From contig JAKCDN010000207.1 of assembly GCA_021841795.1 (NCBI GenBank), positions 1-5,884 on the forward strand: a DNA stretch of 5,884 bases, given 5' to 3'. Positions 1-4,495 of the stretch are shown here, one piece after another. Source of the DNA: Acidobacteriota bacterium (GTDB taxonomy: Bacteria; Acidobacteriota; Terriglobia; Terriglobales; Acidobacteriaceae). The translations under genes and the position numbers were made by a program. Each line of letters opens with the position of its first letter. Positions within the stretch are counted from its first letter, which is position 1. The notes beneath the pieces are model-generated. The model was not told where the DNA came from. It ran no database searches and saw nothing but the letters and a program-made list of their open reading frames with translations.

Positions 1-1
1 T

Positions 2-1009
2 CAGGCCGCGCTCGCCTACGGCATCACCGCAACCCTCGATCCCTCATCGCTCAGCATCGACACCTTCGCCTATCAGGACATGATCGACGCCGGCATGATG
101 CTCGGCAGCCGCATCTACACCACCGGCCCCGCGCTCTTCTCGTTCAACAACATCCAATCGGAGGCCGACGCCCTCAACGACCTTCGCCGCAACACCGGCT
201 TCTATCGCACCTGGAACCTCAAGGAATACCGCACCGGTAACCGCCGCGTTCGCGAACTCGTCATCCAGGCCGCCGACAGCCTCGGTATGCTCACCACCAC
301 CGAAGGCGCCATGGACATGAAACTCGATATGACGCAGATTCAGGATGGCTTTCCCGGCAACGAGCACGCCTACTCCGCGGTCCCGATTGCCGACGATATC
401 GTGCAGCTCTTCGCCAGAACCGGCGTCAGCTACACTCCCACCCTGCAGATCTCCAACGGCGGCATGTGGGGGCAGAACTATTTCTTCTCCCGCAATTCGC
501 CGTACTTCGACGCCAAACTCCGCCGCTTCACGCCCCATTTTGTGCTCGCGCGCAAGATGGAGCGGTTGCACTGGGGCCTTCCGCAGGAGTATTCCTTCCC
601 CCTCATCGCGCAGGGCGCCGCCGGCATCCAGCGCGCCGGCGGACTGGTCGGCGTCGGCAGTCATGGTGAACTGCCCGGCCTGGGATTTCATTTCGAGCTC
701 CAGGCCCTCGTCATGGGCGGCATGACCCCCGCTGAAGCGCTCTGGGCCGCCACCATGGGCTCGGCCAAAACCATCGGCCGCGATAGTGAGCTCGGAAGCC
801 TCGCCCCCGGCAAATTCGCTGATCTCATCGTGCTCGACCGCAATCCTGAGGCCGGCATTCAAAACACGCTCTCGATCCGTTCCGTCATGAAAAACGGTCG
901 GCTCTACGACGGCGCAACGCTCAATCAAATCTGGCCGCGGTCCCAATCCCAGCCGCAAACCTGGTGGCAGCGCGATGACCGGCAAATCCCCGCTTCCCCC
1001 GCGCAATAG
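2..1009 (+). CDS. Amidohydrolase, C-terminal part of a TolB/PD40-type amidohydrolase (5' truncated by window)
   Basis: The frame is open from the first bases and ends at TAG, giving 335 residues of a larger metal-dependent hydrolase. The start and the HxH metal motif lie upstream of the window. The fragment opens with the barrel segment 'YGITATLDPSS', which matches the usual 'GVTTVHDPS' of subtype I amidohydrolases. A conserved Glu-His pair lies in 'DGFPGNEH' (His codon 365-367), and 'TPTL' follows. 'GVGSHGELPGLGFHFEL' (His codon 662-664) and 'GGMTPAEALWAATMGSAK' come next. The C-terminal beta-sandwich stretch 'GSLAPGKFADLIVLDRNP' and the ending 'MKNGRLYDGATL...WPR...WW' complete it. From memory, this 'GSHG(Q/E)' plus 'NGRLYD' signature belongs to large, often secreted proteins with N-terminal TolB-like propeller repeats. 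That N-terminal part is inferred, not seen. Such enzymes probably cleave amide or peptide-like bonds, but the substrate is unknown. The family call is firm and the fusion architecture is moderately likely. Confidence 0.9.
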   Translation, partial: QAALAYGITATLDPSSLSIDTFAYQDMIDAGMMLGSRIYTTGPALFSFNNIQSEADALNDLRRNTGFYRTWNLKEYRTGNRRVRELVIQAADSLGMLTTTEGAMDMKLDMTQIQDGFPGNEHAYSAVPIADDIVQLFARTGVSYTPTLQISNGGMWGQNYFFSRNSPYFDAKLRRFTPHFVLARKMERLHWGLPQEYSFPLIAQGAAGIQRAGGLVGVGSHGELPGLGFHFELQALVMGGMTPAEALWAATMGSAKTIGRDSELGSLAPGKFADLIVLDRNPEAGIQNTLSIRSVMKNGRLYDGATLNQIWPRSQSQPQTWWQRDDRQIPASPAQ

Positions 1010-1074
1010 CTCATGAGTCTTCCGCAAAGCCCCGTCGCGCCCCGGCGTTGCAGGTATGCGAAGATTCGGAATAT

Positions 1075-1078
1075 GAGG
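1075..1078 (+). promoter_or_regulatory. Shine-Dalgarno site deciding the MocR gene start
   Basis: GAGG, within TGAGGA, lies 5 nt before ATG 1084. The in-frame TTG at 1048 that would add 12 residues has only C-rich sequence upstream and no purine-rich site. The ATG is therefore preferred. Confidence 0.65.
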
Positions 1079-1083
1079 ACACG

Positions 1084-2595
1084 ATGAGCCCAGAACGGGT
1101 TCCCGTTGAAGCCAATGGCAGAAGCGCGCGCACCCGCCGCTTCAAACTGTTTTTCCTTGATCGCGCCAGCGCTGTCTCCCTGCAGGCGCAGTTGACCTCC
1201 CAGATCAAGGAGTTGATCCGCACCGGTCAGCTCGCCGCCGGCGACCGGCTGCCGTCCTCGCGCGATCTGGCCGCCAATCTGCGCGTCTCGCGAAACACCG
1301 TCGTCTACACCTACGACCGCCTCGTCAGCGAAGGCTATCTCCATAGCCGCCTGCGCAGCCAGATCTGCGTTGCTGAGAGCGCGCCCGAGCTCCAGCGCGC
1401 CGTGCGCGAGCGCGTCCGTGATCGTCAGGCCGTTCCCGTTCCCGCCACCGTGCTTATCTCCGGCGGATCCGCCGCGCCCATTCCCTTCAGACCCTGTCAG
1501 CCCGACGTGCAGCTCTTCCCGCTGGCCATGTGGAACAGGCTCCGCAGCCGCTCCCTGCGCAGCTCCCACCGCAGCCTGCTCCATTACCACTCTGCCGCCG
1601 TCCTCGGGCTCCGCGAGCTGCGCGAGAATCTCGCCGCTTACCTGCGCGAGAGCCGCGGCGTCCGCTGCGAGTGGTGGCAGGTCGCCATCACCACCGGATC
1701 GCAGCAGGCGCTCTACCTCCTGGCGCAGATCCTCCTCAATCGCGGCGATCGCGTCTATATGGAGGATCCCGGATATCAGGGCGCGGTCAGGGCCTGGCGC
1801 GCCGCCCAGGCGCAGATTCTTTACCTGCCCGTCGACGCCGAGGGCGCCATGATCCCCGCCCTCGCCGACCACCCCGCCAAACTCATCTACGTCACGCCCT
1901 CGCGCCAGTTTCCCACCGGCGTCTCGCTTTCGCTCACCCGCAGGCTCGCTCTCGTCAACGGCGCCGGCGACTCTTCCACCTGGATCATTGAAGACGACTA
2001 CGACTCGGAGTTTCGCTACGACGCCGCGCCGCTGCCCAGCCTGCAGAACCTCGACGCCTGCGGGCGGGTCATCTATATCGGCACCTTCAGCAAACTGCTC
2101 TTTCCCGCTCTCCGCCTCGGCTACGCCGTGCTGCCTGTATCCCTGGTCGAACGCTTTCAGGAGCTCAAGAGCGTCGTTGACGATCACGGCCCCATGATCG
2201 ATCAGGCTACCCTCGCGGCTTTCCTTGACACCGGCGCCTTTTACTCCCACATCCGCCGCTGCCGCCGCTTCTACGCCGAGCGCCAGAGAACCTTTCTTGA
2301 GGCCATTCAAAAAGGAGGCCTGCCGTTTGACTTCCGCTATACCGACGGCGGCATGAACCTCACCGGGTTCCTGCCCCGCGAGTTTGATGACATTGAATCT
2401 TCCGCTCGCCTGCGCCGCGCCGGACTCGATGTGCCGGCGCTCTCTTCCTACTCCGAGCGCGCCGTCGCCGCGCACTCCGCCGCGTCCGATGAAAACCCGC
2501 CCTGCGAGCCCGGCCTCGTCTTCGGTTTCACCGCCTTTGCCCCCGAGCGCATCCGCGCCGGCGTCGAGAATGTTCTCCGCACCGGCCTGCGCTGA
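1084..2595 (+). CDS. MocR/GabR-type transcriptional regulator (GntR winged helix fused to a fold-type I aminotransferase domain)
   Basis: This is a PLP-sensing transcription factor of 504 aa, a usual size for the family. Residues about 30-95 form a GntR winged helix-turn-helix: 'LQAQLTSQIKELIRTGQLAAGDRLPSSRDLAANLRVSRNTVVYTYDRL'. Residues about 125 to the end form an aminotransferase-like effector domain. They carry 'TTGSQQALYLLAQILLNRGDRVYMEDPGY', 'DDYDSEFRY' (Asp304, Tyr306) and 'GTFSKLLFPALRLGY', in which Lys337 is the expected Schiff-base lysine. The 33-residue Asp304-Lys337 spacing agrees with Asp279/Lys312 of Bacillus GabR, as I remember it. Two departures stand out. The wing ends 'HSRLRSQICV' rather than the usual 'RxGSGTFV', and the loop 'TPSRQFPTG' has Arg where most members have His. 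It follows the amidohydrolase by 74 nt on the same strand, whereas MocR genes often sit divergent from their target. The target is unknown; control of PLP, amino-acid or amine metabolism is the family norm. Confidence 0.95.
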   Translation: MSPERVPVEANGRSARTRRFKLFFLDRASAVSLQAQLTSQIKELIRTGQLAAGDRLPSSRDLAANLRVSRNTVVYTYDRLVSEGYLHSRLRSQICVAESAPELQRAVRERVRDRQAVPVPATVLISGGSAAPIPFRPCQPDVQLFPLAMWNRLRSRSLRSSHRSLLHYHSAAVLGLRELRENLAAYLRESRGVRCEWWQVAITTGSQQALYLLAQILLNRGDRVYMEDPGYQGAVRAWRAAQAQILYLPVDAEGAMIPALADHPAKLIYVTPSRQFPTGVSLSLTRRLALVNGAGDSSTWIIEDDYDSEFRYDAAPLPSLQNLDACGRVIYIGTFSKLLFPALRLGYAVLPVSLVERFQELKSVVDDHGPMIDQATLAAFLDTGAFYSHIRRCRRFYAERQRTFLEAIQKGGLPFDFRYTDGGMNLTGFLPREFDDIESSARLRRAGLDVPALSSYSERAVAAHSAASDENPPCEPGLVFGFTAFAPERIRAGVENVLRTGLR

Positions 2596-2689
2596 CCGCT
2601 GCATCGCCACTCCGGCCGCGCGCAACGTCTCTGCCGCATCTCCGGCCCGGTTCTGCCGCGCTCCTGCGCTGCCTGTCGCGCCCGCAGTC
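2596..2689. other. Convergent intergenic gap without a recognisable terminator
   Basis: This 94-nt GC-rich spacer lies between the stop codons of the MocR gene (+) and the cupin gene (-). I see no stable hairpin followed by a T-run on either strand, so no intrinsic terminator can be supported. Termination may be Rho-dependent, which is inference. Confidence 0.5.
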
Positions 2690-3175
2690 TTACACGCTCT
2701 CCTGCATCTTCATCACCAGGCAGGTGACCGTGTCCTCGCCCTGCAGCAGCATCTGGTGCGGCGTTCCCGCGGGCACATGCGCCACGTCGCCCTGCCGCAG
2801 GCTCTGCGGCGTACCGCCTTCGATCGATGTCCCGCGCGTCTCGCCCGGAGCAACCACCCGCGCCTCCGCAACCGTGCCCCCCGTCAACAGCGTCGCCGCT
2901 CCCGCCAGCACCACAAAAAGATCCGCGAACCGCTCATGCACCTCCGCCTCGCCGCTGCGGCTCCTGAACGAGAGCATGGCGGCGTGCTGCGGATACTCCT
3001 TGAGCGTCTCCGATGCCGACCCATCCCCGAGCTTTGCCATCTTGCGCAGATACGCGCCCCGCTCCAGCAGCACCGCCGGCGACCAGTGATCCACCGGTCC
3101 CTTCGGTCCTTGCGCCCTCGGCGCTGGCTCGTCCGGCACCACCTCCGGCGCCATCGTCTTCTCCATCCGTTTCAT
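2690..3175 (-). CDS. Small single-domain cupin protein
   Basis: This is a 161-aa cytoplasmic-looking protein with no signal peptide or membrane segment. Cupin motif 1 is represented by 'SGEAEVHERFADLFVVLAG' (residues 74-92) and motif 2 by 'GDVAHVPAGTPHQM' (residues 129-142). The jelly-roll barrel spans about residues 60-158. His80, Glu81 or Asp85, and His140 are the possible metal ligands; the usual HxH pair of motif 1 is missing. The start at 3175 is chosen because AGAGGA lies 5 nt upstream. A longer in-frame start at 3244 would overlap the glycosylase gene by 56 nt and add an Arg/Lys-rich tail that is probably only that gene read in another frame. The gene begins 13 nt after the glycosylase stop codon, so the two are probably co-transcribed. 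Cupins of this kind can bind small ligands or act as enzymes. I cannot name a substrate. The fold is confident, the function unknown. Confidence 0.85.
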   Translation of the reverse strand: MKRMEKTMAPEVVPDEPAPRAQGPKGPVDHWSPAVLLERGAYLRKMAKLGDGSASETLKEYPQHAAMLSFRSRSGEAEVHERFADLFVVLAGAATLLTGGTVAEARVVAPGETRGTSIEGGTPQSLRQGDVAHVPAGTPHQMLLQGEDTVTCLVMKMQESV

Positions 3176-3180
3176 CGCAT

Positions 3181-3186
3181 TCCTCT
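3181..3186 (-). promoter_or_regulatory. Shine-Dalgarno site deciding the cupin start
   Basis: AGAGGA, in the wider AAAGAGGA, reads on the minus strand in the 13-nt gap after the glycosylase stop and 5 nt before ATG 3175. It supports the short start over 3244 and over the later in-frame ATGs at 3166 and 3154. Confidence 0.7.
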
Positions 3187-3188
3187 TT

Positions 3189-3905
3189 CTAGCGGCCTTC
3201 GTGCCGCCGCGTTTCCAGCCCGGCCGCCTTCCGCGCGCGCTCAAAAACCGTCAACAGCATCTCCCGCGTCAGCCTGCCCGTGTTCGTGTTCTGCAGCGAC
3301 GGATGATAGCTTGCGATCGCGATCAGTCCGCTCGGCAGCCGGGTCTCCGCGCCGTGCGCAAACACGTATTCCGAGCGCCGGATCGTGTGACCCATCCGCG
3401 CCTCATGCCCCAGCAGGCCATCGAACGCAATGCGGCCCAGGCAAACCACCACCCGCAGCTCCGTCAGCAATCCCATCTCCGCGTCGAGCCACGGCGCGCA
3501 GTTGCGCAGCTCTCCAGGGGTCGGCTTGTTGCCCGGCGGCGCGCACCGCCCCACGGACGTGATCCACAACCCCGTCAGCTTCATGCCGTCGTCGCGCGCA
3601 GTCGCCTGCGCTTGCGAGGCCAATCCGGCCGCGTGCAGCACCGGATACAAAAAATCGCCCGATCCGTCGCCTGTGAACGGCCGTCCCGTGCGGTTCGATC
3701 CGTGCGCTCCCGGCGCCAGACCCAGCGCCAGCACCCGCGCCTTCGCGTCTCCGAACGAGGGCACCGGCCGGCCCCAATACTCCCAATCGGCATAAGCCCG
3801 GCGCCGCTTGCGTGCAATCTCCGTGCAGTGTGCGCGTAATCGCGGACAGAGTTCGCATGCGACGATGCGCGCGTTCAACGCCTCTAAATTTGTAGGCGCG
3901 GTCAT
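3189..3905 (-). CDS. udgB: Family 5 uracil-DNA glycosylase (UDGb type, 4Fe-4S)
   Basis: This 238-aa base-excision repair enzyme removes uracil from DNA. Known family 5 members also act on hypoxanthine and some other deaminated bases. Motif A is 'GLAPGAHGSNRTGRPFTGD' (residues 62-80), followed by 'SGDFL'. It has the Ala-His-Gly version typical of family 5, without the polar catalytic Asn/Asp that other families have in this loop. The C-terminal catalytic motif is 'SYHPSLQNTNTGRLT', with His201. Four cysteines, Cys17 and Cys20 ('CELC'), Cys121 and Cys136 (15 apart), match the iron-sulfur cluster ligands of families 4 and 5. 'WEYWGRPVPSFGD' (residues 41-53) is also typical. The ATG is preceded by no Shine-Dalgarno sequence but by TAGAAT six nt away, so a leaderless transcript is possible. 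It leads a probable operon with the cupin gene and is divergent from the guanine deaminase. Family assignment is very secure. Confidence 0.95.
   Translation of the reverse strand: MTAPTNLEALNARIVACELCPRLRAHCTEIARKRRRAYADWEYWGRPVPSFGDAKARVLALGLAPGAHGSNRTGRPFTGDGSGDFLYPVLHAAGLASQAQATARDDGMKLTGLWITSVGRCAPPGNKPTPGELRNCAPWLDAEMGLLTELRVVVCLGRIAFDGLLGHEARMGHTIRRSEYVFAHGAETRLPSGLIAIASYHPSLQNTNTGRLTREMLLTVFERARKAAGLETRRHEGR
3884..3893 (+). repeat. Direct repeat CTAAATTTGT, copy 1 (inside glycosylase codons)
   Basis: This is the first of two identical 10-bp copies. On the minus strand it encodes Thr-Asn-Leu near the glycosylase N-terminus and uses TTA for Leu, a codon out of style for this GC-rich DNA. 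It is flanked by the inverted arms CGCCT and AGGCG. Confidence 0.6.
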
Positions 3906-3911
3906 GATCCG

Positions 3912-3917
3912 ATTCTA
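3912..3917 (-). promoter_or_regulatory. Candidate -10 hexamer for a leaderless glycosylase transcript
   Basis: TAGAAT on the minus strand matches TATAAT at five of six positions. It lies six nt before ATG 3905, which would put the transcription start on the A of the start codon. No -35 match is seen at 17 nt and there is no TGn extension, so the call is tentative. Confidence 0.3.
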
Positions 3918-3956
3918 CTTCTGCGCGAATGCGGGGCGCGCAACCCGTGTGCCATA

Positions 3957-3966
3957 CTAAATTTGT
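3957..3966 (+). repeat. Direct repeat CTAAATTTGT, copy 2 (divergent intergenic region)
   Basis: This is the second exact copy, 73 bp after the first start to start. It lies in the spacer between the divergent glycosylase and deaminase genes, 31 nt before the deaminase ATG. It lacks the inverted arms of copy 1. Confidence 0.6.
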
Positions 3967-3997
3967 TCTCGCATCCTACGTGAGGCATGACTCGACG

Positions 3998-4480
3998 ATG
4001 GTGCCCGGCCGGCCCAATCCGGAGTTCCTGCGCCGCGCCATTGCGCTGGCGGCGCAGAACGTCGCCGCCGGCAAAGGCGGACCGTTCGGCGCCGTCATCG
4101 TGCGCCAGGGCTGCATTGTTGGTGAAGGCGCCAACTCCGTTACCTCCGCCTGCGATCCCACGGCGCACGCTGAGGTGAATGCCATCCGCGCCGCCGCGCA
4201 GGCGCTCGGATCCTTCACTCTCGCCGGCTGTGAGCTCTACACCAGTTGCGAGCCCTGTCCCATGTGCCTCGCCGCGGCTTATTGGGCGCGGCTCGATGCC
4301 GTCTACTACGGATCGAGCGCCGCCGACGCCGCGCGCGCCGGCTTCGACGACGCCTTCCTCTACGCCGAGTTCAAGAAAGAGCCCGCCGCCCGCGGCCTCC
4401 ATGCCTCGCAGTTGCTCGCCGACGAGGCCTGGGCCAGCTTTGCCGCTTGGATCGCCGCGCCGAACAAGATCCAGTACTGA
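3998..4480 (+). CDS. guaD: Guanine deaminase (GuaD-like, cytidine deaminase fold)
   Basis: This 160-aa zinc hydrolase is predicted to convert guanine to xanthine and ammonia in purine salvage or breakdown. The zinc site is complete: 'HAE' gives His57 as ligand and Glu59 as proton shuttle, and 'PCPMC' gives Cys87 and Cys90. The 30-residue His-Cys spacing equals that of Bacillus subtilis GuaD (His53, Cys83, Cys86; 156 aa), as I remember it. GuaD-like features beyond zinc are 'YWARLDAVYYG', 'AGFDDAFLYAE' (Asp118 would match the guanine-binding Asp) and the C-terminal 'NKIQY', close to 'NKKEY' in Bacillus. The start at ATG 3998 gives the family length. GAGG at 3982-3985 lies 12 nt upstream, a rather long spacing. 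An in-frame GTG at 3980 or ATG at 3929 is possible, but would add residues unlike the family. The next gene follows after 15 nt. A different nucleobase substrate is possible but less likely. Confidence 0.92.
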   Translation: MVPGRPNPEFLRRAIALAAQNVAAGKGGPFGAVIVRQGCIVGEGANSVTSACDPTAHAEVNAIRAAAQALGSFTLAGCELYTSCEPCPMCLAAAYWARLDAVYYGSSAADAARAGFDDAFLYAEFKKEPAARGLHASQLLADEAWASFAAWIAAPNKIQY

Positions 4481-4482
4481 TT

Positions 4483-4486
4483 GGAG
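4483..4486 (+). promoter_or_regulatory. Shine-Dalgarno site of the 3-hydroxyacyl-CoA dehydrogenase gene
   Basis: GGAG in the 15-nt gap after the deaminase stop lies 9 nt before ATG 4496. It fixes the start of the next gene and shows that it can be translated from a shared mRNA. Confidence 0.6.
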
Positions 4487-4495
4487 TAAGTCCGT

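Larger units (their letters stand above)
3906..3997. promoter_or_regulatory. Divergent intergenic region, probable promoter region for glycosylase and deaminase genes
   Basis: These 92 nt separate the two divergent start codons, so both transcripts should begin in or near here. The region contains an AT-rich island at 3953-3966 (CATACTAAATTTGT) in otherwise GC-rich DNA. That island could serve as a -10 region on the plus strand (TAAATT 3958-3963) or the minus strand (TAGTAT 3953-3958). No convincing -35 box is found at 17 nt from either. A separate minus-strand TAGAAT lies at 3917-3912. The regulatory role is inferred from gene layout. Confidence 0.5.

Noticed and set aside
1010..1017. 8-bp palindrome CTCATGAG right after the amidohydrolase stop
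   Set aside because: It is too short, single copy and without extended symmetry, so no operator claim can be supported.
1048..1077. TTGCAG ... TATGAG as a promoter for the MocR gene (18-nt spacer)
   Set aside because: It matches only three of six and four of six consensus positions, and the -10 candidate overlaps the ribosome-binding site, which explains that sequence better.
1048..1083. Upstream TTG start for the MocR gene
   Set aside because: It has no Shine-Dalgarno sequence and adds non-conserved residues, while ATG 1084 has GAGG at good spacing.
925..2625. Long open frame (566 codons) on the minus strand opposite the MocR gene
   Set aside because: Its translation is low-complexity Gly/Ala/Glu-rich with no family motifs, and it mirrors the codon bias of the clearly real MocR gene. 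It is a GC-driven shadow.
2596..2689. Bidirectional intrinsic terminator between the convergent genes
   Set aside because: Only short GC-rich inverted matches such as CTGC/GCAG are present, with mismatched inner pairs and no T-run.
3172..3180. Minimal frame ATG CGA TGA on the minus strand overlapping the cupin start
   Set aside because: The Shine-Dalgarno site directly abuts this ATG with no spacing, so initiation there is unlikely. ATG 3175 has the right distance.
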